The position numbers were made by a program, and so were the translations under genes. From JAMXLO01 sp963791495 (lineage in GTDB: Bacteria > Pseudomonadota > Alphaproteobacteria > Acetobacterales > Acetobacteraceae): 64,000 nt of DNA. Positions 26,286 through 34,324 of this stretch are shown piece after piece; position 1 is the stretch's first letter, and each line of letters starts with the position of its first letter. Below the pieces are notes generated by a model, which was not told the DNA's origin, ran no database searches, and worked only from the letters and a program-made list of their open reading frames with translations. The stretch lies in contig CAWBST010000021.1 of assembly GCA_963791495.1 (NCBI GenBank), positions 248,001 to 312,000 of the forward strand. Reading direction: 5' to 3'.

Positions 26286-27847
26286 ATGACAGTCGGGGGC
26301 GACCATTACCAGTTCGGCCCATTCCGCCTCGATCTGGAGGCGCGCATTCTCTACCATGGGGCCGAGCCGACCATGCTTGGGCAACGCGCGGTTGCGCTGC
26401 TGCGCCTGCTGCTCGAAAACGCGGGCGTACCGGTGTCCAAGGACGCGCTGATCGAGGCCGGCTGGGGCGGATTGGCGGTTGCCGATAACAATCTAACGGT
26501 TCAGATCGCAGCCTTGCGCCGGGTGCTGGCCGAGGCGGCGGATGCCGAGAGCTGGATCGAAACACTGCCGCGCCGCGGCTATCGCTATGTCGGACCGGCT
26601 GTTGCCACAAATGTTCCCGATGCTTCGGCTGCCGCCCGCGCCGCGTCGGCACCGACCTTGCCTGAGAAGCCCTCCGTCGCGGTCCTGCCGTTCTCGAACT
26701 TGAGCGGCGACCCGCAGCAGGAGTACTTCGCCGAAGGGATGGTCGACGACATCATCACGGGCCTCGCACGCATCAAGTGGTTGTTCGTCATCGCGCGAAA
26801 CTCGACCTTCACCTACAAGGGCCGCGCCGTGGACGTGAAGCAGGTCGGCCGCGAGCTTGGCGTGCGTTATGTCCTCGAAGGCAGCGTGCGCAAGGCCGGC
26901 GGTAGCGTGCGCGTGACCGGGCAGATGATCGATGCATCGACCGGCGCACATGTATGGGCTGAGCGCTACGACCGCAGCTCCGAGGACATTTTCGCGCTTC
27001 AGGACGAGATCGCGCTGGCAGCGGTGGGCGCGATTGCGCCGAGCGTGCGGAAAGCGGAAATCGAACGTGTCAGGCGCAAGCGCCCCGACAGTCTCGATGC
27101 CTACGATCTCGTGCTACGAGCCCAGCCTGACGTCGATTCAGGCATGCCGGAGCAAGTGACGAGAGCGCTGGCGCTTCTTGAGCGTGCGATCGCACTCGAG
27201 CCTGCTTATGCGCTGGCGCATGGCAATGCCGCGATGTGTCACCATTGCCTGTTCCTTCGCGCCGGCCTGCAGGAGGTCAACCGTGCCGCTTCGATCCGCC
27301 ACGCCCGATCGGCCATTGTCCATGGACAAGACGATGCGCTTGCTCTGACGTGGGCTGGATTTTCCATCGGCATGGATGCGCACGATCGCGCCGCTGCATT
27401 CACAGCATTGGATGCTGCCCTCGCCATCAGCCCGTCATCGGCGCTGACCTACATTCTTGGCAGCGTCATGCTCGGATGGGGCGGCGAAGCGGAGCGCGCG
27501 ATAGAATGGAGCGAGCAGGGTATGCGGCTAAGCCCGTTCGATTCGTGGGCCTGGGCCGCGTTTGACGCGCAAGCAATGAGCATCTGCTGCGCGGCCGTTA
27601 CGAAGAAGCTTGTCGTGCGGCCTACAAGTCCGTTCAAGCGAATCCGGCACACAGCATCACTTATGTGCAATTGGCCGCCGCTCTGGCCAAACTTGGCCGG
27701 TTGGACGAAGCGAGAGCGGCCGCCGCGCGTGTGCTCGAGCTTCAGCCGGCCTTTCGCTACAGCCGCCAGTTTGCTGGCGTGAACTGTGCGCCAGCGCTCG
27801 CGGAGGCTCTTGGCGGCGCGCTGCGGGACGCCGGATTGCCAGAGTAG
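26286..27847 (+). pseudogene. Winged-helix / TolB-like / TPR regulator, C-terminus shifted by a 1-base deletion
   Basis: Residues about 8-98 form an OmpR/CadC-type winged helix (FGPFRLDLEARILYHGAEPT, ETLPRRGYRYVGP). Residues about 130-255 form the TolB_N-like domain (SVAVLPFSNLSGDPQQEYFA), followed by TPR-like repeats. After AFDAQAMS the expected HLLRGRYEEACRAAYKSVQA continues in another frame, as if one base were missing at about 27580, and ends at 27847 (ALRDAGLPE). Corrected length is about 520 residues. Uncorrected, it ends at 27782 with unrelated residues, still keeping the DNA-binding and TolB parts. Signal unknown. Confidence 0.8.
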
Positions 27848-27982
27848 CCCGGCGAACTGTAGGTACATGTTTAGTTTGGCCAGCGATGCTGCCGTTGTCC
27901 TTTGAATTTGTTATGTCCACTTCAACGTAAAGGTACAGGCGCGACCGGTTTCCACCCCTCCTGGCAGTTCGCGCTGCTGAGG

Positions 27983-28018
27983 TGTACTCGTGCGACAAGG
28001 GGAGCCTGACATGATCAA
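27983..28018 (+). repeat. Duplicate of the VOC-gene leader and start codon
   Basis: TGTACTCGTGCGACAAGG and GAGCCTGACATGATCAA closely match 30030-30066 (TGTACTCGTGCGGCAAGAGG, then CCTGACATGATCAA), covering the ribosome site and start codon of the VOC gene about 2.05 kb downstream. After the start codon the sequences diverge, so only the 5' signal was copied or has survived. Confidence 0.6.
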
Positions 28019-28433
28019 TCGCCGCAATGGCAGGCTGTCTTTCCTACAGGTCGACTGTGGAGCCCTGCAACTGGCTGGAAATTGGCCCCGCCTGAAACTG
28101 CTGGTCCGAAGTTTTTGACTTATGCACCAAGCGGATCGTGCCAGATACGCTGCGGCCAGCTCCGGGATGAATGTCCGCTATTGAGGTAAATGTCTCCAAT
28201 CCGGAGCGCCTGTACTGGACGCACAGCCGTCGGCATGGCGCGGCGCTGAACGTCCGCTGCAGAGATCGCGTAATAGGGCGGGCTACGACTAACTTGGGTC
28301 GTAAACGGATCGTCCGTCCTGCTGTCAGCCTGCGTCCACCCGCGCCAACAGTTTCTCCGCGCGCTGCCGCTGCCGGCGAATGACTGGTTACGGGATCGGC
28401 AGTTCGGTTCCCCAATGGCTTGGTAGGGTCCAC

Positions 28434-28499
28434 TGCAGGTACCAAGCTCAGATGGTGTTGCCACGCTTACTGCCGGTACCAAGCTCAGATTTTATTGCC
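28434..28499. repeat. Two 29-bp direct repeats, 37 bp apart
   Basis: 28434-28462 and 28471-28499 share TGC(A/C)GGTACCAAGCTCAGAT followed by a variable T-rich stretch and TTGCC, with four mismatches. Arrays like this occur at transposase-binding ends of IS21-type elements, but no transposase is attached here, so the origin is unknown. Confidence 0.6.
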
Positions 28500-28523
28500 C
28501 GCGGCCTATCGTTGTGGTGAGCC

Positions 28524-28973
28524 CTAGGCGCGCTTACGCATCACCGTTCTGGACTGGCGGGTGCGCCTCGTCCGGCCCGACGCGGTGCGCCTCGCAGGGT
28601 CTTTGAGGGGATATCGAGGCACGAGCACCGCCTCGGGGAGATCGAGGATCGGCGCGAGGCTGCGGATCATACCGAGGCTGAGCGGGCGACGGTAATTCAG
28701 CACTTCGCTGATCTTGCTTTCTGCAATGCCTGCTTCCAAGCAAAGCTGCCGCCGCGTGATCCCCTTCTCTTCCATCCGAACCTTGATCGCGGCAATGGGC
28801 TCGGGAGTGCCCATCGCGTGGTGATGGGTCTCGTAATTCTCGATCAGCGCGAGCAGCACTTCGAAGCGATCGCCTTCCGGGGTGCCGCGCGCCGGCTCGG
28901 AGGCGAAGTATTTCCTGGCCTCGGCGAGCGCCCAATCATAATCGGCTTCGGTCTTCAGCGGTCGGACATCCAT
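28524..28973 (-). CDS. higA: HigA-type antitoxin, helix-turn-helix (second locus)
   Basis: 149 residues. The acidic N-terminal half (DYDWALAEARKYFASEPARG, GDRFEVLLALIENYETHHHA) is followed by the XRE-type helix-turn-helix ITRRQLCLEAGIAESKISEV and a basic tail of about 30 residues. This is the COG5499-type antitoxin paired with HigB. Its ATG at 28971-28973 overlaps the toxin stop. The basic tail is longer than usual and may be an unrelated extension. Confidence 0.85.
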   Translation of the reverse strand: MDVRPLKTEADYDWALAEARKYFASEPARGTPEGDRFEVLLALIENYETHHHAMGTPEPIAAIKVRMEEKGITRRQLCLEAGIAESKISEVLNYRRPLSLGMIRSLAPILDLPEAVLVPRYPLKDPARRTASGRTRRTRQSRTVMRKRA

Positions 28974-29266
28974 CACACGGTCTCCGGGTCGATCCTGTCG
29001 TAGTCTGCATGAGTGCCGACGAATTTGATCAGCACCGCCCGATACTCGTAGGACACATGCACGATCAGGCGAAACTTGTTGCCGCCGATGTTGAAGATTA
29101 CGCGGTTGTCGCCCACGAAATCGGCGGTGTTGTACATGGCGCGAATATCCGCCGGGCCGCGCCATTCGGCTTTGCTGACGGCTGCATACCATGTGAGAAG
29201 CGGGACTTCAGCGTGCGGGTATCGCTCCCAGAACGCTTTCAGCGTCCGCCTCGCCACAATCTGCAT
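28973..29266 (-). CDS. higB: HigB-type mRNA interferase toxin (second locus)
   Basis: 97 residues with MQIVARRTLKAFWERYPHAE, NTADFVGDNRVIFNIGGNKF and the ending FVGTHADYDRIDPETV, matching the HigB_toxin family of ribosome-dependent RNases. Toxin first, antitoxin second, overlapping by one base. A pair of palindromes lies 20-57 bp upstream. Unrelated in sequence to the HigB at 24.0 kb. Confidence 0.88.
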   Translation of the reverse strand: MQIVARRTLKAFWERYPHAEVPLLTWYAAVSKAEWRGPADIRAMYNTADFVGDNRVIFNIGGNKFRLIVHVSYEYRAVLIKFVGTHADYDRIDPETV

Positions 29267-29285
29267 GCTGGACTATGCCACAGAC

Positions 29286-29323
29286 TTCCCAGTTTGGGAA
29301 GCACAAAATTCCCAGATTGGGAA
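29286..29323. promoter_or_regulatory. Tandem palindromic operator of the second higBA locus
   Basis: Two 15-bp palindromes, TTCCCAGTTTGGGAA (29286-29300) and TTCCCAGATTGGGAA (29309-29323), are centred 23 bp apart just upstream of higB. Identical half-sites and near two-turn spacing suggest cooperative binding of two HigA dimers. The sites are directly visible; binding is inferred from the position. Confidence 0.8.
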
Positions 29324-29373
29324 GTGGCAGGCTGGATCGATTCGGGCGGCAGGCCGGCGCCAAAGCCTGGACA

Positions 29374-29752
29374 TCAGGCTGTCACCCGCAGCCGCTTCCA
29401 GCACCCTGGAGGTTTCACGCGACGACGGGGAGGGGCGGCGACCAGCAGTGGGTCGTCACCCTCGTCCCAAGAGCCGCAGCCGGCGTATGGCATCAGGTTT
29501 ACATCCGCCATCGGTTCGCTGAGCTTCTGATACCGTGCATCGAACGACATCCGGATCGACCGGGTCCGGTTCGGCAGCGCCTTATGTCACGTCCTGGAAG
29601 ATCAGAGCATCGCCCGCCTCGAAGTCGCCGGTGACCCAGGTGCCCGGGATCGCCACGGCGATATCCATGCCTCCCGCACCCGAACCGACCTTGGTCGGCA
29701 GAATGCCCGTGGTGTGGGACCCGGCCGCGACCGCCAGAGTGCCCATCTCGCG
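29374..29752 (-). pseudogene. Remnant of a phytanoyl-CoA dioxygenase (PhyH) family gene
   Basis: On the minus strand one frame reads REMGTLAVAAGSH, then IPGTWVTGDFEAGDALIFQD and hits a stop. In another frame the family ending continues as ALPNRTRSIRMSFDARYQKL and SEPMADVNLMPYAGCGSWDE. The N-terminal half with the iron ligands is missing, and a palindromic repeat borders the break. Clearly a dead fragment of an Fe(II)/2-oxoglutarate oxygenase. Confidence 0.65.
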
Positions 29753-29780
29753 CGGGCAGTCCCCACGTCTTTGCCGCACG

Positions 29781-29825
29781 CACGCAAGGAAGACGGGGAT
29801 GGCCGGCTCAGGGCCGGCCATGACG
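29781..29825. repeat. Right half of the dispersed palindromic repeat
   Basis: CACGCAAGGAAGACGGGGAT followed by GGCCGG and GGCCGGCCATGACG matches the right half of the unit at 33016-33100 with a few changes. The left half is missing. It lies against the truncated end of the PhyH remnant. Confidence 0.6.
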
Positions 29826-30058
29826 GTGAGGGCGATCAGTGAGCCAATCATTGTGGCGGCTGGTAGGACAAGCCCGAACGGCCGGTATCCCATCCCACCC
29901 TGTAGTTCGCACTGACCGCTACCAACGTCGCGGTGCAGGTCAATCAGAGCGATCGGCCGGTGCTCGTGCGCTCAGCCTGGGGTCAGTGAAAGGCTGATCG
30001 CTATTCCACGCCGCGTCGGGCGGCTAAGATGTACTCGTGCGGCAAGAGGAGGCCTGAC

Positions 30059-30619
30059 ATGATCAACCTGAGCGGTATCGGCCACGTTCTGTTGCGGGTC
30101 ACCGACGAGGAGGCGTCGAAGCGGTTCTACCGCGATGTGCTGGGGTTTCGCATCGCCGAGCAGGACCCGGAGCACGGCGGTGTGTTCATGACCTTGGGCG
30201 ATGGCTTCCATACCATCGACATCGCGCAGCATCCCGCGCCACAGGACGCGCCAAGGCCGCGGCACGGACAGCTTGGGCTCGCGCACATCGCGTTCAAGGT
30301 CGCCAATTATGCGGCATTGCGCGAAGCCTATGCCCACCTGCTGAAGAACGGCGTCGAAATCCAGCGTGCCGCCGATCATGTCTGCCAGCGCAGCATCTAT
30401 TTCGCCGATCCCGACGGCAACGGCCTGGAGATCTATTACGAGATGCCGCGGGCGCTGGAGCTGTTCCCGAACGGTCGCGGTGACGAGGACGAAGTGCTGC
30501 CGCTGAGCGGCGCGAACGACCCGCTGCCTCAGTGGCTCGTCGAGGAGTGGCCCGGCCCCGCCGCGATGGCCAAGGTCGAGCGGCTGCGCAGCCAATCGGC
30601 ACCACCGGCGGCGGATTGA
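30059..30619 (+). CDS. VOC family protein (glyoxalase/extradiol dioxygenase-like)
   Basis: 186 residues with two beta-alpha-beta-beta-beta modules. GIGHVLLRVTDEEASKRFYR gives the first metal His, GLAHIAFKVANYAALREAY the second, and DPDGNGLEIYYE the Glu, as in one-domain vicinal oxygen chelate proteins. A Pro-rich tail of about 50 residues follows. The ATG at 30059 has an AAGAGGAGG ribosome site. A copy of its leader lies 2 kb upstream. Confidence 0.83.
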   Translation: MINLSGIGHVLLRVTDEEASKRFYRDVLGFRIAEQDPEHGGVFMTLGDGFHTIDIAQHPAPQDAPRPRHGQLGLAHIAFKVANYAALREAYAHLLKNGVEIQRAADHVCQRSIYFADPDGNGLEIYYEMPRALELFPNGRGDEDEVLPLSGANDPLPQWLVEEWPGPAAMAKVERLRSQSAPPAAD

Positions 30620-30629
30620 TCCGACTGGC

Positions 30630-31196
30630 TCAACCGTTCCGCTCGCCAGGCCGGGTCTTTGCCGAGGAGCGCCTGCGCTGTTTCGCGGCGGACGAACTCT
30701 GCTGCCCAGAACCCTCGGCCAACGACGCGAAGCAATTCCACCACACCGCGCCGACCTGAAGCATCCACACGCTCTGCTGTCCGGCCGCGCGATCGTCCCA
30801 GGGCAGCGGCGCCCCAAGGATCGCCGCGATGTCGGTCATCCCAGGGTGGTGGGAGGCGCCCCATTCCAGCACCGCATCCGGACCGATCTCCGCCAGCAGT
30901 TGCGGTTCGAACTCCGCGCGGGCGCCATCGGCCAGCGTGAAGAACGCCTCGCCGGCAAGGCCGGTGCAGCGGAGGAAGACGCCTACCTGCGGGAACGGCA
31001 GCCTCGCCCGATACAAGGTGATCCACGCGGCGTTGCGGATGATCGCAAACCGGCGGTTCCGGTAGCCTCCCGCGCTGTGCGCCGGCAGGCCGCGCGAACG
31101 CGGGCGCCGCGTCAGCAGGTCGCGCCAGAAGGTGCGGTCCTGCGCCAGGTCCTGTGGGGCGATCCCTCTGCGGGTGCTTTGGTGTTGCATGTCCAT
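30630..31196 (-). CDS. Hypothetical protein
   Basis: 188 residues, starting MDMQHQSTRRGIAPQDLAQD, with NRRFAIIRNAAWITLYRARL, VGVFLRCTGLAGEAFFTLAD and VLEWGASHHPGMTDIAAILG in the core. The regular hydrophobic pattern and third-position G+C support a real gene, but I do not recognise the family. The last 25 residues are Ser/Arg/Lys-rich. Convergent with the VOC gene, 10 bp apart. Confidence 0.6.
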   Translation of the reverse strand: MDMQHQSTRRGIAPQDLAQDRTFWRDLLTRRPRSRGLPAHSAGGYRNRRFAIIRNAAWITLYRARLPFPQVGVFLRCTGLAGEAFFTLADGARAEFEPQLLAEIGPDAVLEWGASHHPGMTDIAAILGAPLPWDDRAAGQQSVWMLQVGAVWWNCFASLAEGSGQQSSSAAKQRRRSSAKTRPGERNG

Positions 31197-31353
31197 CCGG
31201 CGTGCCGGTTCCGCTGGCTATCACAGGATGTGCCGAATGGCGGAACCGGAATCCCCTGCCCTGCGCAGTTGTCCCGCGCGTGAGCACCGGTTGCCTGCCG
31301 CTACCCCCCGGCCTACCCTCCCGCGAACATCCACCCGTAGGGGAGCAGTCCAG

Positions 31354-32979
31354 ATGAAGGTTGGCGAAGCTGTTGCTGAAATCATGCGGCGCGAGGGGAT
31401 CGAGATCCTCTGCGGCTACCCCGTCAACCATCTGCTCGAATACGCGGCCGCCGCCGACATACGCCCGATCATCGTGCGTCAGGAGCGCATCGGCATCCAT
31501 ATGGCGGATGCGATCTCGCGCGTCACGTCCGGCAGAAAGATCGGCGCGTTCTGCATGCAGCACGGTCCGGGCAGCGAGAACGCCTATGGCGGCGTCGCGC
31601 AGTCGTACAGCGAGTCAGTCCCGCTGCTGGTGATCCCGCAGGGCTATCCGCGGCGCATCGCCGGCATCGATCCGAACTTCAGCGCCTCGCGCGAAATGCG
31701 CGGCGTTGCGAAGATATCGGAGCACGTGGTCATGCCGGGCGAGATCGCCAACGCCCTGCGGCGCGCCTTCAGCAACCTGCGCAACGGCCGCAGCGGGCCG
31801 GCGATTGTGGAGATCCCTACCGACATCTGGAACGAGGATATCGGCAATCTCGACTACACGCCGGTCAGCCGCGCGAAGTCCGGTCCCGATCCTGCCGATG
31901 TGCGCAAGGCTGCCGCGGCGATATTGGCTGCGAAGCGGCCGGTGATCTACGCCGGCACCGGCGTGCATTGGGCCGAGGCCTGGCCGCAGCTTCGCAAGTT
32001 TGCCGAGTTGCTTGGCGCGCCGGTGACGACCAGCCTCGGCGGCAAGAGTTCGTTCCCGGAGAATCATCCGCTCTCGCTGGGCTCGGGCGGCAACGCTGTG
32101 CCGAAGACGGTGCACCACTTCATCGAGAAGTCCGATCTGATCATCGGCATCGGCTGCTCGTTCACCGAGACCAACTTCGGGATCAAGTTCCCCAAGGGGA
32201 AGAAGTTCGTCCATGCAACGCTCGATCCGAACCACCTGAACAAGGACGTGGTCAGCGCGATCGGACTGGTGGGCGATGCCGGCCTGACGCTGGATGCGCT
32301 GATCGGCGAGCTGTCGCAGACCATCAAGTCGAACCGTGACACGAAGGACGTGGTGGCCGAGATCACCTCGGTGCGCGAAGAGTGGATGGCGCAGTGGAGG
32401 CCGCTGCTCAATTCGAACGAGGCGCCGATCAGCCCGTATCGCGTGATCTGGGAACTGATGGCCGGTACCGATCAGAAGAACACCATCATCACCCATGACG
32501 CCGGCAGCCCGCGCGATCAGATCTCGCCGTTCTGGGTCTCGACCGAGCCGATGTCCTATATCGGCTGGGGCAAGACGACGCAGCTTGGCATGGGGCTGGG
32601 ATTGGCGATGGGCGCGAAGCTGGCGAAGCCGGACAAGCTGTGCATCAACTTCTGGGGCGATGCGGCGATCGGCTTCACCGGCATGGACTTCGAGACGGCG
32701 GTGCGCGAGCGCATCCCCATCCTGTCGTGCCTGATGAACAATTTCTCCATGGCGATCGAGCTGAAGGTGATGCCGGTGTCGACCGAGAAGTACCGGTCGA
32801 CCGATATATCGGGCAACTATGCGGATATGGCGAAGGCGTTCGGCGGCTACGGCGAGCGGGTGACGGACCCGGCGCAGATCAAGGCGGCGATCCAGCGCGG
32901 CATCGAGCAGACGCAGGCCGGCAAGCCGGCACTGCTGGAGTTCATCACCGCGAAGGAGACGCGGGTTTCGAAGTTCTAG
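31354..32979 (+). CDS. Thiamine pyrophosphate-requiring enzyme (acetolactate synthase-like)
   Basis: 541 residues in the three-domain ThDP fold. The N-terminal domain holds the catalytic Glu in IIVRQERIGIHMADAISRVT, the central domain PVIYAGTGVHWAEAWPQLRK, and the C-terminal domain the cofactor motif GDAAIGFTGMDFETAV...CLMNN (GDA in place of the common GDG). No regulatory-subunit gene is present, which argues against a valine-pathway role. First gene of a probable operon with an enolase-superfamily enzyme and a 2-hydroxyacid dehydrogenase. Likely splits or decarboxylates a 2-oxo acid; substrate unknown. GGGGAG precedes the ATG. Confidence 0.87.
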   Translation: MKVGEAVAEIMRREGIEILCGYPVNHLLEYAAAADIRPIIVRQERIGIHMADAISRVTSGRKIGAFCMQHGPGSENAYGGVAQSYSESVPLLVIPQGYPRRIAGIDPNFSASREMRGVAKISEHVVMPGEIANALRRAFSNLRNGRSGPAIVEIPTDIWNEDIGNLDYTPVSRAKSGPDPADVRKAAAAILAAKRPVIYAGTGVHWAEAWPQLRKFAELLGAPVTTSLGGKSSFPENHPLSLGSGGNAVPKTVHHFIEKSDLIIGIGCSFTETNFGIKFPKGKKFVHATLDPNHLNKDVVSAIGLVGDAGLTLDALIGELSQTIKSNRDTKDVVAEITSVREEWMAQWRPLLNSNEAPISPYRVIWELMAGTDQKNTIITHDAGSPRDQISPFWVSTEPMSYIGWGKTTQLGMGLGLAMGAKLAKPDKLCINFWGDAAIGFTGMDFETAVRERIPILSCLMNNFSMAIELKVMPVSTEKYRSTDISGNYADMAKAFGGYGERVTDPAQIKAAIQRGIEQTQAGKPALLEFITAKETRVSKF

Positions 32980-33015
32980 ATGGTTGTGGCGGGCAGAAGC
33001 TCGCCACTCGTCGCC

Positions 33016-33100
33016 CGTCATGGCCGGCGAAGGCCGGCCATCCACGACTTCGCTGCACGAAGGAAAGACGTGGATGGCCGGGCCAAGCCCGGCCATGACG
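33016..33100. repeat. Dispersed palindromic repeat, copy 2
   Basis: Framed by CGTCATGGCCGG and CCGGCCATGACG with inner arms around CATCCACG and CGTGGATG; about 85 bp and homologous to 22936-23022. It lies between the first and second genes of the ThDP operon, where the RNA hairpin could reduce read-through or protect mRNA ends. Confidence 0.75.
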
Positions 33101-33135
33101 CCGGAGAGAGACGCTAGAGAGAGCGGTGGCAAGCC

Positions 33136-34311
33136 ATGAAGATCGAACGCGTCGAGACGTTCCAGGCCGATGCCGGTTGGCGCATGTTCTCCTTCCTGAA
33201 GGTCACCACCGACGACAGCATCATCGGCTGGTCGGAATTCAACGAAAGCTTCGGCTCGGTCGGATTGTCCGACGTCATCCGCGGCCTTTCGCCGCTGCTG
33301 ATCGGCCGCGACCCGCGCCGTTACGAACAGATCACCCAGCACCTGCATGTGCTCACCCGCCAGTCGCGCGGCGGCATCAATCAGCAGGCAATCGCCGCGA
33401 TAGAGAACGCCCTGCTGGACGTGACGGGCAAGGCTTACGGCGTGCCGGTCTATGCGCTGTTCGGCGGCCCGATACGCGACCGCATTCCAGTTTATTGGTC
33501 GCATTTCGGCACCTACCGCGTGCGGAGTGCCGCTTTGATGGGCGTGCCAGTGCTGAACAGCTATGACGACCTTGCGCGCCACGCCGAGGAGGTTAAGCGG
33601 GCGGGCTTCCGTGCGCTGAAGACCAACATCATCCCGATCGAGAAGGGAACAACCACGTCCTACACGCCGGGCTTCGGCCGCACGCCGGGGTGGCCGGAAC
33701 TGAACTGGGACAACAGGCTGCTGCGCGGACTGACCGATCAGCTTGGGGCCATTCGCGGCGCGGTGGGACCGGAGATGGGCATCCATCTCGACATCAACTT
33801 CAACTTCAAGACCGAGGGCTTCAAGCGTATCGCGGAGACGGTGGCGCCGTTCGACCTGACCTGGCTGGAGATCGACACGCACGACGCGCCGGCACTCGCG
33901 GAGATCAAGCGTGGCGCGCACTGCCCGATCGCGTCGTGCGAGACGCTGCACGGCCGTCGTGAGTTCAAGCCGTTCTTCGACAACTATGCGACCGATGTCG
34001 CGATCGTCGACGTGATCTGGAACGGGCTGAACGAGTCGCTGAAGATCGCCTCGATGGCGGACGTCTACGAGATCAACGTGGCGCCGCATAATTTCTATGG
34101 CCATCTGTGCAGCGCGATCAGCGCGACGTTCAGCGCCATCGTGCCGAACTTCCGCGTCATGGAGATCGACATCGACAGCGCCCCGTGGCGCGACGAGTTC
34201 TATGTCACGGTGCCGGCCATCGAGAACGGCGAGTTCGTCTTGCCGAAGGGTCCCGGTTGGGGCATCGATGTGAACGAGAAGGCGGTGCGGGCGCGTCCGC
34301 CGAAGCATTAG
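33136..34311 (+). CDS. Mandelate racemase/muconate lactonizing enzyme family protein
   Basis: 391 residues. An N-terminal capping domain (MKIERVETFQADAGWRMFSF) precedes a barrel with Lys in RALKTNIIPI, metal ligands Asp (HLDINFNF), Glu (WLEIDTHD) and Glu (IASCETLHG), and the general-acid/base His in INVAPHNFYGHL. These show a working enolase-superfamily enzyme, probably a sugar-acid dehydratase or racemase. It would supply a 2-oxo acid to the ThDP enzyme or dehydrogenase beside it; substrate unknown. Confidence 0.87.
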   Translation: MKIERVETFQADAGWRMFSFLKVTTDDSIIGWSEFNESFGSVGLSDVIRGLSPLLIGRDPRRYEQITQHLHVLTRQSRGGINQQAIAAIENALLDVTGKAYGVPVYALFGGPIRDRIPVYWSHFGTYRVRSAALMGVPVLNSYDDLARHAEEVKRAGFRALKTNIIPIEKGTTTSYTPGFGRTPGWPELNWDNRLLRGLTDQLGAIRGAVGPEMGIHLDINFNFKTEGFKRIAETVAPFDLTWLEIDTHDAPALAEIKRGAHCPIASCETLHGRREFKPFFDNYATDVAIVDVIWNGLNESLKIASMADVYEINVAPHNFYGHLCSAISATFSAIVPNFRVMEIDIDSAPWRDEFYVTVPAIENGEFVLPKGPGWGIDVNEKAVRARPPKH

Positions 34312-34324
34312 GAGGAGACGAGAC

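Larger units (their letters stand above)
27848..28523. other. Gene-free accessory spacer with repeats
   Basis: No convincing coding frame was found in these 676 bp. It holds a partial copy of the leader of the VOC gene (27983-28018) and a pair of 29-bp direct repeats (28434-28499). The rest looks like decayed sequence and I do not recognise it. Confidence 0.5.

Noticed and set aside
28044..28482. Minus-strand frames of 120-133 codons in the repeat-bearing spacer
   Set aside because: Low-complexity, Arg/Ser-rich composition without homology; they overlap the 29-bp direct repeats.
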